A stretch of 64,000 bases of DNA, from the NCBI RefSeq assembly GCF_018882335.1, contig NZ_JACVOS010000010.1, positions 20,007 through 84,006 of the forward strand. Reading direction: 5' to 3'. The notes below the pieces were generated by a model. That model saw only the letters and a list, made by a program, of their open reading frames with translations, was not told where the DNA came from and did not search any database. Positions 15,870 through 24,761 of the stretch are shown here, in pieces. The position numbers and the translations under genes were made by a program. This stretch comes from Polynucleobacter sp. AM-25C3 (lineage in GTDB: Bacteria > Pseudomonadota > Gammaproteobacteria > Burkholderiales > Burkholderiaceae). The number at the start of each line of letters is the position of its first letter. Positions within the stretch are counted from its first letter, which is position 1.

Positions 15870-17816
15870 TTACAGCACTTCAAGCGCAATGTCTGCGTCT
15901 TGAAGTTGTAGGCTGAAATTAGTCAAAGCCTGGCTATCCACAAAACACTTGTTCAAACACAACACCTTTACAGGCTTGGCTTTCAGAATAAAGGTCAGAA
16001 CATCTCCCGCATGGTTTGCGGGAGCCTCAAAGAACATCGCCACATGCTTGCCGTTGTCGGGTTTTGCCATATAGGCCGTGGCCGCAGTCGCATCATCACC
16101 CACTTTGTGGCTTTCAATGGGAGTTGTGATGGGCAAAGCCAATTTCAACAACAACTCATACACCATGCCGCCCGCTTCGCTGTCGGGCTTGGCGCTGTCA
16201 ACGTGGTATTCCAATTGCGCCAATAAATCAGCTTCATTATCAACATCAGTGCGCCACTCTTTAAAGTTCGATGGGGCAAGTTTGAAGGCGTTAAATCCTA
16301 ACGCTTGCTTTTGCATATCGCCTTGTGTAAGAGCCCCCTGCGCCAAACCCTCTAAGCGCTTAGACTCAATTTTTTCAAGCACCTTGGCAATGCGAGCACG
16401 GCCAATGTCGGCGATGGTGCGATAACCTACTTTATAGGCCTCACTTGATTCATCCAATACCTCGGGCATTTGAACGCAAATGAACTGGCGATTACCGCCG
16501 TCTTCTTCGTTAAGATCGAGAACGGCTTGGGCGGTTGTGCCGCTGCCTGAGAAAAAGTCAAAGATTAAGTCATTGCTTTGAGTTGCCGCATTGACTAAAA
16601 AACTTATTGTTTTAGATGGTTTTGAATGGACAAAAATTTTTGCCATATCGAAAAGCTCAGTCAATTCTGCCGTTCCGTCTTCGTTTAAACCATGCTTATC
16701 CCACCAGCTCTCAATTTTCAATCTTTTAGATTTTCGTTCATTTAGGAAAACTTTTTGAACGGGTCGAGCATCACCACTTTTTCCAAAAATTATTCGACCA
16801 TCTTTAATTCTTTTTAAAGCCTCCGTTTCATTAAAAACCCAATACCGCCCTCTGGAAGGAAGAAAACTTTCCTTTGTTTTAGGATTGACAATCGGATAAT
16901 ATGGACCCTCATGATTTGCAGATAAATCCATTGTTGTCCATAGCCCTCGTTCGTCACCATCAGGATTTGAATAATTTTTTGAAATGAACTCTTCACTCAA
17001 TGGAAGTCCAAAATTGTCCTCGGGAATGCTTTTTGCATTTTTTGCATAGGCAAAAATAAAATCATGAACGGGAGGGATTAGACCCATATTATTTCCGTTT
17101 GTTTTCTTCTTCCATACAATCTTTCCAATAAAATTTTCTTCCCCAAAAATTTCATCCATCAACAGCTTCAAATCAGCCGCTTCGTTATCGTCAATTGAGA
17201 CAAAAATCACGCCATCATCACGCAACAAATTACGGGCCAGAAATAGGCGGGGATACATCATGGACAACCAAACGCTGTGGAATTGGCCGTTTTCTTTGGA
17301 GTTCTTTTTCCAAAGCGTCTGCTTGTTCACAAAACCTGCTTCGTCGGTTTGACCTGTGCGGGCTTGGTATTCTTTCAGCGTCTCGCTGTAATCGTCTGGA
17401 TACACAAAGCTGTCATTGCCCGTGTTGTAAGGCGGATCAATGTAAATCATCTTGACCTTGCCAAAGTAGGCTTTTTGAAGGGTGCGCAGCACCTCCAAGT
17501 TCTCACCTTCAATGTAGAGGTTTTGCGTGGCATCCCAATTCACGCTGTTGGCCGTATCAGGCCGCAAGGTGGCCGTGGTGCGCTTTTGGATTTCAGCCCT
17601 AGCATCAGCTTTGCCTGCCCACGAAAGTTCATAGCTCTCTCGGCCAGTGGCTACGTTCTCGCCCAGAGTTGCAGTCAAACGCTTAATGTCAATCTTGCCT
17701 TCGGTGAAAGTCTCGGGGAAAAGTTGGCGCAATTGCTCCATCTTTAAGCTGACCACATCGAGACTTTGAGATAGATCCCCAACTTTGGAGGCCTGATTAG
17801 TTTCTGAGTTGTTCAT
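15870..17816 (-). CDS. mod: Type III DNA methyltransferase, Mod subunit
   Basis: About 648 aa; N6-adenine methyltransferase of beta-class order: YIDPPYNTGND near residue 127, then FFSGSGTTAQAV near 422. The segment between them holds the target-recognition domain. It gives both methylation and site recognition to the Res/Mod complex. Start: ATG 17816 (MNNSE), with a GTG three codons before as an alternative. The middle (about 16560-17190) is visibly richer in A/T than both flanks, as expected when a recognition domain has been exchanged by recombination. Confidence 0.95.
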   Translation of the reverse strand: MNNSETNQASKVGDLSQSLDVVSLKMEQLRQLFPETFTEGKIDIKRLTATLGENVATGRESYELSWAGKADARAEIQKRTTATLRPDTANSVNWDATQNLYIEGENLEVLRTLQKAYFGKVKMIYIDPPYNTGNDSFVYPDDYSETLKEYQARTGQTDEAGFVNKQTLWKKNSKENGQFHSVWLSMMYPRLFLARNLLRDDGVIFVSIDDNEAADLKLLMDEIFGEENFIGKIVWKKKTNGNNMGLIPPVHDFIFAYAKNAKSIPEDNFGLPLSEEFISKNYSNPDGDERGLWTTMDLSANHEGPYYPIVNPKTKESFLPSRGRYWVFNETEALKRIKDGRIIFGKSGDARPVQKVFLNERKSKRLKIESWWDKHGLNEDGTAELTELFDMAKIFVHSKPSKTISFLVNAATQSNDLIFDFFSGSGTTAQAVLDLNEEDGGNRQFICVQMPEVLDESSEAYKVGYRTIADIGRARIAKVLEKIESKRLEGLAQGALTQGDMQKQALGFNAFKLAPSNFKEWRTDVDNEADLLAQLEYHVDSAKPDSEAGGMVYELLLKLALPITTPIESHKVGDDATAATAYMAKPDNGKHVAMFFEAPANHAGDVLTFILKAKPVKVLCLNKCFVDSQALTNFSLQLQDADIALEVL

Positions 17817-18037
17817 TTTTTGCACTTAAGGTTGCACGTCACGTTTGACCCCCAATTATGCCGTAGCGCATGGGGCACCTGTGGCACCTGGGGCATATCT
17901 ACCTCGTACCTAGACCAATTGCAAGGCACTTGCCAGCCCAGTAGGATTACCCCTAGATAATTGGCCCCTTACAAATATGCCGGATTTAGTTGGTCATAGG
18001 GCTGATGAAAGGCTGGGGGCTGCCCACTTCTTGGTCA

Positions 18038-18625
18038 TCAAATCTTCTCAACCAATTTAAATCGGTTGTAAAGATAGAGAACATTACTTACATAGGCTTG
18101 CGTCTCAGCATATGGCGGAATTCCTCCGTATTTCTTGACTGCTCCAGGACCGGCATTGTATGCAGCTATGGCTAGCGGCCAGCTTCTAAACGTGTACCAT
18201 TGAGCCGCCAGGTAGTAGGCACCTGTCGCTAGGCTTTGCCTGGAATCCCACAATGCATCAGGATGGTGTCCTAAAGAGATTGCGGTGCTGGGAATTACTT
18301 GAGTAAGCCCTCTTGCCCCAGCTTTGCTGATGGCATTCGGGTTATAGGCCGACTCAACCGCCACCAAGGCTTTTAATAATGCAGGTTCCAAGCCTTGCTG
18401 TTTAGCGACCTGATTGATTAGAGGCTCGATAGCCCAGTAGCGGCCAACAATAGCGTTACAGTTATTGCCCCGGTACCTAGCGTCTGCTTGCAAACAACGT
18501 ACCAAGCCTTCAATACCCGAGGATTGGGCTTGAGCATGGGCAGGTATGAGGATAACTAGGATAAAACAAGTACTTACCAGTAGAGCCCTGAGGCCACAGT
18601 AGCATGAAAGCAAATTAATCCTCAT
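18038..18625 (-). CDS. pilT: PilT-type lytic transglycosylase of the thin-pilus system
   Basis: A 195-aa protein with signal peptide (to about AHAQAQ, residue 34) and an SLT (C-type) lysozyme-like domain: catalytic Glu in ALVAVESAYNP, GARGLTQVIPSTA, and AIAAYNAGPGAV. In R64-type systems this gene is pilT (not the twitching ATPase) and opens peptidoglycan for pilus assembly. It is the last gene of the pil group on this strand and lies 11 nt after the preceding gene. Confidence 0.88.
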   Translation of the reverse strand: MRINLLSCYCGLRALLVSTCFILVILIPAHAQAQSSGIEGLVRCLQADARYRGNNCNAIVGRYWAIEPLINQVAKQQGLEPALLKALVAVESAYNPNAISKAGARGLTQVIPSTAISLGHHPDALWDSRQSLATGAYYLAAQWYTFRSWPLAIAAYNAGPGAVKKYGGIPPYAETQAYVSNVLYLYNRFKLVEKI

Positions 18626-18636
18626 GCGGGCTTAAT

Positions 18637-19110
18637 TTAAACGCCTACCCTTGGCAGTATTGAGTCACCAGAAGGTTCGTAGCGAACACGGAGCGCCGCC
18701 AATAGGGCTAAGGTAAAAAGAATGCCGAGTAGATCAAATAAAAATTGATTTGTCGTAGAGCCTTTGGAAAAGGCAAGTCCAATATTGAATTCCCAACAAA
18801 AACTAAAAACCAAATATGCAAACGGCACCAACAACATAATGGCTCTTAGGATGTAATTACAAGCCCTAACTGGGTCTTTCTTCCCTTTGATTAGCAAAAC
18901 AGAAGAAAGCGTACCAACCACAAAAAGGCAGCAGCCAATGGCTGTTATGAAATGCTCTAAATTTACAATCCAGTCGAGATTGATGAAACCTAAACTTTGC
19001 AAAGGGATCCCAGAGAACTCTAGGCCACGGACTACTCTTAAGGAAAAAGCTGAGAGAGTCAAGGCTGACCCCCAGAATATTGAGGTGGGTACAAATTTAG
19101 AAAGTTTCAT
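18637..19110 (-). CDS. Four-helix membrane protein, unknown
   Basis: A 157-aa protein with about four membrane segments (roughly residues 10-28, 50-72, 88-108 and 125-145). No family is recognised. It lies between the CxxC protein and the lytic transglycosylase, same strand, so it is probably transcribed with the pil operon. Its place resembles that of a prepilin peptidase (PilU in R64), but it is too short and shows no aspartate peptidase motif, so that function is not supported. Confidence 0.6.
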   Translation of the reverse strand: MKLSKFVPTSIFWGSALTLSAFSLRVVRGLEFSGIPLQSLGFINLDWIVNLEHFITAIGCCLFVVGTLSSVLLIKGKKDPVRACNYILRAIMLLVPFAYLVFSFCWEFNIGLAFSKGSTTNQFLFDLLGILFTLALLAALRVRYEPSGDSILPRVGV

Positions 19111-19157
19111 AATTAAAGGGAATAAAAATAGCTTCGATTAACTGGACTTAAGTAAGC

Positions 19158-19340
19158 TTAAGAGGTGGCCGGCCTGATTAAGTCATCAGTACTTCTAGTC
19201 GCTTGATCTCTTTGTGATCGTGAAAGGCAATAAATACATCGCCACTTACTTCGATACCCGCCAGCAACCAAACGCATTTGATCGATATTTTTAGTCATCA
19301 TGCAGGACGGGCAAAACTTTTCGGAAGTAAGTGTTTTCAT
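19158..19340 (-). CDS. Small zinc-ribbon protein
   Basis: A 60-aa protein with two Cys pairs, CPSC near residue 9 and CIYC near 36, spaced as in small zinc ribbons, and otherwise polar. It lies 21 nt downstream of the outer-membrane protein gene. No function is known to me. The Cys spacing and position between real genes support it as coding. Confidence 0.6.
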   Translation of the reverse strand: MKTLTSEKFCPSCMMTKNIDQMRLVAGGYRSKWRCIYCLSRSQRDQATRSTDDLIRPATS

Positions 19341-19361
19341 GTAGCGAGTAATTGGCTTAAA

Positions 19362-20072
19362 TTAAAACCGATAGCCTACACCCAATTGCAACACTGGCAA
19401 TAAATTGTATTTAGAGAGGCTGTTGTTAATTGATTGCTGTTGAGCGGTAATATCGGTAGCCAGTTGTGTACAAGTTGACGGTGCAGTTCCTGCAGAGCAG
19501 TTAGCTGACAGCGTAACTTTTGGAGCCCCACTAAAGATCACGCCAACGTCTGATGTGAAATACAAACCACCATTAGTAGCGCTATTAAAGCCATCGTAAC
19601 CAAGACCAAGGTAAGGCTTAACGCCACTATATTTAGCGCTACCATCGAACGAGTTCACCTGAGAAGTTGAATAGGTATTGCCATTAATAGTATAAGAGCC
19701 AGCGCCTGTTGTGGCACCAGTTAAGCTCAATTGTGTACTTGGAATATAGGCTCCGGCACTCACTCGGAAACCATTGGCAAAGGGATGCGCATCAACCAAT
19801 AGATCCCATCCACCTAGCTTGAGCTTGCCATTAAATTGTGAGCCGTCATTGGTGAAGTTGCGGCTAAAGTCCATCTGACTGTAGCCACCACGCAATTTGA
19901 AGTACTCATTAATACCATAGGTCAAATCAACCCCAAGACCCATGGTTCCTGCTTTGGCAGAAATACCAAAGGGGGATGCAGACTCTTGTGCAAATGTTGC
20001 ATTTGATGCCCCAATCGCTGCAATCAAGGCTGCATATGTTGCAGCTTTTCTGAATAAATTAATGTGTTTCAT
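19362..20072 (-). CDS. Outer-membrane beta-barrel protein in the pil operon
   Basis: 236 aa from ATG 20072, which has AAGGAAG at good distance; a TTG further up is open but lacks this. Signal peptide (KAATYAALIAAIGASNATFAQ), then alternating amphipathic strands and a C-terminal aromatic (GVGYRF), the signature for BamA-dependent barrels. It resembles small OmpW/OmpA-barrel-like proteins. Location just after the pilus-tip gene suggests a surface role in mating contact, but such a gene is not part of the known R64 set. Confidence 0.75.
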   Translation of the reverse strand: MKHINLFRKAATYAALIAAIGASNATFAQESASPFGISAKAGTMGLGVDLTYGINEYFKLRGGYSQMDFSRNFTNDGSQFNGKLKLGGWDLLVDAHPFANGFRVSAGAYIPSTQLSLTGATTGAGSYTINGNTYSTSQVNSFDGSAKYSGVKPYLGLGYDGFNSATNGGLYFTSDVGVIFSGAPKVTLSANCSAGTAPSTCTQLATDITAQQQSINNSLSKYNLLPVLQLGVGYRF

Positions 20073-20126
20073 GAATACTTCCTTTCTTTTTGTTAAAAAA
20101 ATAATGCTCAAATTAATAAAGCTTTG

Positions 20127-21431
20127 TTAATACATCTCTGCCCAGCTATATTTCCCAAAACGACCAGAGGTCGCGCGGTAGCAACTACCTGGCGCAACAA
20201 TTCCAAATGCATTTAAATAACCTGAGCCACCGTTCCAGTTACCTACGGAGTACTCAATAAGGACTCCATCTATGTACAAAGCAAGATCGCCCCAGCCTGG
20301 TGAAGGATTCGGGCCACCACTTATGCCTACAGCTATCGGATAAGTAAATCCATTGCAATAAGTCGTTCCGAAAGAACGGGCAACGGCATGCCATGTCTCA
20401 CCACCTAGACCAAGACCCTTAGCGGATGCTGATTTCCAAGCGCCCCATCCAGCACCCACAGCTCCGGATTGTTGAACCCTTGTATAAGGAATTCCCACAT
20501 TCGCGCCTGTCATGGCGTATGCGGTTTGTACGGCGTAAAAGTTGCCACTGTTCACGTGGCGATAGGTGTCAACAAAGTACCAATCAGCTGAAGGTGCATT
20601 ACCCATGCCAGCGCCATTGACGCAGCTCTTAGTTCCGGCCAATCCTTCAAGAACATTTAGATCGCCCGAGTATTGTGGGCAAGCTATATTGCTTGTCCAA
20701 ACATTGCTTTGGCACGTTAAAGCTAAGCCAGTGCCATTTTGAGCAATCGCTCCATTAGTTGCGCAAGCACCGCCAATGGTTTGAGTAGACGCCATAATGA
20801 TGGGCGTATTCATCGTATTCAGGCTGGTATTGCCTACGTTATTGCGATAAAGATAATTGCTAACGAATTGACCGTTGCTAAAAGTAAGGAGCGAGGCAAT
20901 ATTGCCTCCAGCAATTCCAGTAAAACCTGCCGTAGGTAAGCTCCAGCCCGCATACGCACCTTGTGCTGTTGCGGTGCCAGTAGGCCATGTACCCGAATCA
21001 TTTAATGGGATAAATCCTCCAGGGGCACCGATAAGGGCAGCCACTCGTGAAGCCACCTGATCAGTTAATTGGGTGCCTCCAGTACCTAGCGCTAACGCGT
21101 TAAGATTTCCGGCGGTAGGCTGCAACACTTGCGCTTGCCAAGTTTGGCCAAATGGGTTTGTGGCGCTAAAGGAGCTTGGTAGCAATCCTACGGCAGGCGC
21201 TTGGAGCATAGCTACTGTAATAGTCGCCGGTGTTGAAGCCGTGGCTACCGCAGAGATATTGCTACTGTATTGCGTGATGTAGGATTGAACCGCAGTATTA
21301 AATTGCGTGGCTTGCTGCGCTGTGGCGGCAACCTGCATATTTAAATTACCTTGTTTTTGATAATTCATAAACAAGATGACAAATGCCACCGTCAATACTC
21401 CAGCCAAAAGCGACCCTAGTAGATCTCTCAT
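20127..21431 (-). CDS. pilV: PilV minor pilin / tip adhesin
   Basis: A 434-aa protein with a type IVb prepilin start MRDLLGSLLAGVLTVAFV, nearly the same leader as the major pilin. A pilin-like N-terminal part (to about residue 130) is followed by a glycine- and aromatic-rich C-terminal region (from about 250, e.g. ADWYFVDTYRHVNSGNF) as in the tip adhesins of R64. In R64 the C-terminus binds recipient lipopolysaccharide and is exchanged by a shufflon. I see no flanking inverted repeats or Rci recombinase here, so only one fixed version is supported. Confidence 0.85.
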   Translation of the reverse strand: MRDLLGSLLAGVLTVAFVILFMNYQKQGNLNMQVAATAQQATQFNTAVQSYITQYSSNISAVATASTPATITVAMLQAPAVGLLPSSFSATNPFGQTWQAQVLQPTAGNLNALALGTGGTQLTDQVASRVAALIGAPGGFIPLNDSGTWPTGTATAQGAYAGWSLPTAGFTGIAGGNIASLLTFSNGQFVSNYLYRNNVGNTSLNTMNTPIIMASTQTIGGACATNGAIAQNGTGLALTCQSNVWTSNIACPQYSGDLNVLEGLAGTKSCVNGAGMGNAPSADWYFVDTYRHVNSGNFYAVQTAYAMTGANVGIPYTRVQQSGAVGAGWGAWKSASAKGLGLGGETWHAVARSFGTTYCNGFTYPIAVGISGGPNPSPGWGDLALYIDGVLIEYSVGNWNGGSGYLNAFGIVAPGSCYRATSGRFGKYSWAEMY

Positions 21432-21454
21432 TTAAATTCTCTTAAGTGTTTTCA

Positions 21455-21943
21455 TTACAAATCGAACCCAATAACCGAAACAATATTTCCGCTCGTAATT
21501 GGTGTGGCCAGCGGCATTGCAGCAGTTGAAGCGCCCACTGCTGCGCTCGTCCAGGTAGTTCCATTGGAGATTCCAAAGGAGGCATCGTTATTGGCAGCGA
21601 TCGAGGCTTGCTCAGCTACGCTTTGGGTAAAAGGCGCATAACAAATCACCACCCTGGCATTACCCACTCCGGTCGCAATGACAATGTTATTGACCTGCCC
21701 TAAAAAGCTGCTGGAAAAAGCACCGCCAATAGCGATAATTTGCGCCACCGGTATCACGCCGGCAAAGCTAGGATTATTCTGCTGATAAGTCATCACCGCA
21801 TTGCGGTAAGCCAAAAAGGATTGACCATTACTTTGTATCTGAGCCGAAGTAGTGTTGATTGCAGCGACTTTGGACTCTTGGCCAAAGATAGCCAAAAATC
21901 CTAAAAACATGACTGAAAAAATTAGCGGTGCAAAAAATCCCAT
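21455..21943 (-). CDS. pilM: PilM-like thin-pilus biogenesis protein
   Basis: A 162-aa protein with a single N-terminal membrane segment (MGFFAPLIFSVMFLGFLAIFG) and a small periplasmic domain. The start resembles PilM of R64-type thin pili, and the gene lies next to pilV as in that family. Role: inner-membrane assembly factor, details unknown. Confidence rests on N-terminus, length and order. Confidence 0.7.
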   Translation of the reverse strand: MGFFAPLIFSVMFLGFLAIFGQESKVAAINTTSAQIQSNGQSFLAYRNAVMTYQQNNPSFAGVIPVAQIIAIGGAFSSSFLGQVNNIVIATGVGNARVVICYAPFTQSVAEQASIAANNDASFGISNGTTWTSAAVGASTAAMPLATPITSGNIVSVIGFDL

Positions 21944-21952
21944 TTCCGCCCC

Positions 21953-22993
21953 TTAAGATCGACTCTGCAGCATGTGATTGCGCTGGCGCGAAATCTCTGA
22001 AGAAAGCATTGAAAAATTACCGCTACGAACGACCGACGCTAAGGCGGTGCCTTCAGGACCCAAGAACCATAAAAAATCAATAGTGAGTTTTTTACTATTT
22101 CTAATGCTAGCGGGCGCATTTTGTTCTTGGCCTTGTCCCCGCCCATCGCTTAAGGGGCTTGCAGACTTTAATGAAAAAAGTTCTGTTTGATCTTTGGTCT
22201 CACACAGCTCCAAATAGGCCACTGCAGAAAGTGCATCGGCCAATAAATTGTTATCCCCAATAAAGCCTGCAAAACGGGCTAAGGCACCTACTAATGAATG
22301 GCCATGAAACGTGGTGATAACTAAATGGCCTGACAGGGCTGCCAGCACGGCTTCTTTGGCCACAAAAGCATCTCTGATTTCTCCAAGGAAAATAATATTG
22401 GGAGAGGTTCTCAGAAAATTGATTACCGCATTAGCCATCTCTTGATCGCTACCAACCTCATGCGAAAAACACATACCATCACCATGGCGACCAGCAATTT
22501 GTAGCTCTACGGGATTTTCTGCGGTAACGCAAACACCACCCAAAGTAGTTAGACGCGCCACAATCATGCTATTGGCTAAAGTCGTTTTACCAGAGCCTGC
22601 TTTGCCGCCCAGCATGCACAAACCCTGCGTTAATGTTGGGCTTAAAAGGCGCTCAATGATCGGCTTAGGAACCCCCAAATCTGCTAAGGTGGCCACTCCC
22701 TGTCGATAGCGCCGAATATAAAAAACAGTCTGGTCATTACTGCCAACTAAATTAGTCACCCGAAGACGCATAGCGCTTTGTGTGGCAGCGGGCCATAAGG
22801 CCGTCATGCTCCCCGGCGCACTAGCATCACACCGCTCACCAAGATAACGATAGAGCTTTGAGAGCTCTTCGTGCAAGGGCGGCTCGAATTCACGCAAACG
22901 CAGTGAATCGCTTGACTCTTTGTAGCGGCAGTCCCTGGGATTCTCAAGTAAATAAATGTCTGAGAACACCAGGTCTAAGAGGGTTTTAGGCAT
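21953..22993 (-). CDS. Second pilus/secretion ATPase (PilT/DotB-like)
   Basis: 346 aa from ATG 22993; the frame is open 31 codons further up but that would overlap the pilin gene. Walker A GKAGSGKTT near residue 133, Walker B IIFLGEIRD, and a His box TTFHGHS, as in PilT-type retraction ATPases and DotB/TraJ. It sits between pilS and pilM and is additional to the assembly ATPase PilQ. It may power retraction and so pull mating cells together (inference). The R64 pil operon itself lacks such a gene. Confidence 0.85.
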   Translation of the reverse strand: MPKTLLDLVFSDIYLLENPRDCRYKESSDSLRLREFEPPLHEELSKLYRYLGERCDASAPGSMTALWPAATQSAMRLRVTNLVGSNDQTVFYIRRYRQGVATLADLGVPKPIIERLLSPTLTQGLCMLGGKAGSGKTTLANSMIVARLTTLGGVCVTAENPVELQIAGRHGDGMCFSHEVGSDQEMANAVINFLRTSPNIIFLGEIRDAFVAKEAVLAALSGHLVITTFHGHSLVGALARFAGFIGDNNLLADALSAVAYLELCETKDQTELFSLKSASPLSDGRGQGQEQNAPASIRNSKKLTIDFLWFLGPEGTALASVVRSGNFSMLSSEISRQRNHMLQSRS

Positions 22994-23024
22994 ACGAATT
23001 TGACTCTCGAAAATAAAAGCAAAA

Positions 23025-23504
23025 TTAATGGCCGAAAGTAAATACGAGTGAGTTGGAATTGCCTGTGCAGGTACCTGCAACCACACTAGGGTCTGCTGGT
23101 AGAGTCACGCTGGTACCGTTAATAGAAAGAGCGCCTAAGTTGCTAATGGCGGTCGCCATTTTTACGCAGGCATCATTGGGAACTGAAGGTTCGGTAACGG
23201 TAAAAAAGCTAGTATTAGCTGCAGGTGCCACAGTCACATTACCACCCCAGGGGTTAATGAGCGCTGCGCCAGAGATCATCGTAGCTGGTGCTAAATTGCC
23301 GTTGACAACAACAGTCGCTGAGAGATTGGTGTAGGACGGATGACTAATATAAGTCGCTTGAATTGACCCAACCATAGAGGTTAGATCCGTTAACGCTTGA
23401 CTGGACTTATTGCTACTGGTGACGTTGTTGTAAAGAGCGATTAAAGCCACAATACCAATGATGGTTACTAAAGCGGCAAAAAGACCGCCAATAAGATCAC
23501 GCAT
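23025..23504 (-). CDS. pilS: PilS major type IVb pilin
   Basis: A 159-aa prepilin with a short basic leader ending at Gly (MRDLIG), then the hydrophobic helix GLFAALVTIIGIVALIALYN, and a C-terminal disulfide pair (NDACVK and AGTCTG), as in PilS/TcpA pilins. Unlike N-methylated type IVa pilins, no Glu5 is visible. Good ribosome binding site (AGGAG). A prepilin peptidase is needed but not found in the window. Confidence 0.85.
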   Translation of the reverse strand: MRDLIGGLFAALVTIIGIVALIALYNNVTSSNKSSQALTDLTSMVGSIQATYISHPSYTNLSATVVVNGNLAPATMISGAALINPWGGNVTVAPAANTSFFTVTEPSVPNDACVKMATAISNLGALSINGTSVTLPADPSVVAGTCTGNSNSLVFTFGH

Positions 23505-23582
23505 TTTGATTCTCCTAAAGGGTTGTTACTGCCAACTACTGATTAAAAGGTTGAACTGCTTTTTTATAACTACACTGCCGCA

Positions 23583-24761
23583 CTACTTCACTACGGTGCC
23601 AACTTGATTTGATAGATCTTGAACTGCCAAAATTAATATCGCCATTCCAAACATCATTGAATATTCAAAGAATTTGGAGGTGGTATTGGCCAAGGCCAAT
23701 GTACGAGCCTCAATTTGAGAAGCCCACGTCGTTACAAGTTTGGTAATGCGCTCCGGAAAATTAGCAAATCCATAAAGAGCAATAATTGATTCATTAATTT
23801 CTGGCGATGGGAAATTCATCGATAGCCCACCTTGTCGTGTGGGTGAAATTAAGGCTTCTGGCAAGCTCATGCCGCCACTACGCAAGCGATGAAATAAGAG
23901 TGAAAGACGCTCTGAAAGATATGGGCTTGCACCTTTAGCCTGCATTTGCAAAATTTGCACATCAGAAATTCCGGAGGCCAAAAGAGTAGCGAAAACCATT
24001 AGCCATTGGTAGCCCACCAAATCACGGTAGTAGCTATACGGAAAGTGGCGTTCGGCAACGAGGCGTGTTGGCCCAGTCCAACGGGGCAGCGACCAAAGCA
24101 AAGCCGCTAATGCTGAGCCAATGAAAACAGGGATTAAGAAAATCCAGGCAGAATTCACAAAGCCGCTTATAGCGTACAAAAAATGGACTAAGCCTTGGGC
24201 TTTTGCTCGCGGCACGGCAGACTCTAAGCCTGGTATCACAGCACTTGCCAGATACCACAACACCGCGCAAGCAATGAGTAAATGCCCCACAGTGCTTGAG
24301 AGTCCTTGTCGTAACGTCTGCTTTAACCGAACACTGCGCTCACGCTGCTCCAATATGAGCGATAGAGCAAAAGGCAACTTACCGCCAAGCTCACCCGCAC
24401 TGATGATTGCGAGTTCTTCGCTACCTACTAATCCCTCTAAGCTTTCTGAGAATTTTTTACCATTTTGTAGCTTTTGAATAATCAGCAAAATGATTCTGGC
24501 ATACGCATGCTTTTTGGTGCGCAGCATACGATCTCTAAAATGCACTAAGGCTTTTTCTAAAGCAATCTCATTGCCCACCTGGTCAACTAAGTGCTGATAA
24601 AAGGGGCCCCTAATTTTCCAATCTAATTTACTTTTCCGGCTAAATGCCCCCTGCAGTTGCAAAGGCAGTAGCCCTCTTAAACCTTCGAAATACTCAGATG
24701 CAAGAGACTGTGTTAGGCGGGCTTGACTGCGTTTTAAAAAACCCATTTGTGAGTTTTCCAT
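23583..24761 (-). CDS. pilR: PilR inner-membrane platform protein
   Basis: 392 aa; GspF/TadC-like fold with two similar halves and membrane segments near residues 165-185, 205-235 and 365-385. In thin-pilus systems PilR forms the inner-membrane platform for PilQ. Its ATG at 24761 overlaps the TGA of pilQ (TGATG), so the two are translationally coupled. Confidence 0.88.
   Translation of the reverse strand: MENSQMGFLKRSQARLTQSLASEYFEGLRGLLPLQLQGAFSRKSKLDWKIRGPFYQHLVDQVGNEIALEKALVHFRDRMLRTKKHAYARIILLIIQKLQNGKKFSESLEGLVGSEELAIISAGELGGKLPFALSLILEQRERSVRLKQTLRQGLSSTVGHLLIACAVLWYLASAVIPGLESAVPRAKAQGLVHFLYAISGFVNSAWIFLIPVFIGSALAALLWSLPRWTGPTRLVAERHFPYSYYRDLVGYQWLMVFATLLASGISDVQILQMQAKGASPYLSERLSLLFHRLRSGGMSLPEALISPTRQGGLSMNFPSPEINESIIALYGFANFPERITKLVTTWASQIEARTLALANTTSKFFEYSMMFGMAILILAVQDLSNQVGTVVK

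Noticed and set aside
18637..19110. Prepilin peptidase (PilU) in the expected place
   Set aside because: The protein is short, has four plain helices and no conserved aspartates of GxGD or similar type.
21090..21115. GCGCTAAC within pilV as another leader element
   Set aside because: It lies inside coding sequence, without the CTTGATAGGA part, and no gene starts nearby.
20127..21431. Shufflon in pilV
   Set aside because: No repeated inverted crossover sites and no Rci recombinase are visible in or near the gene; only a single C-terminus is present.
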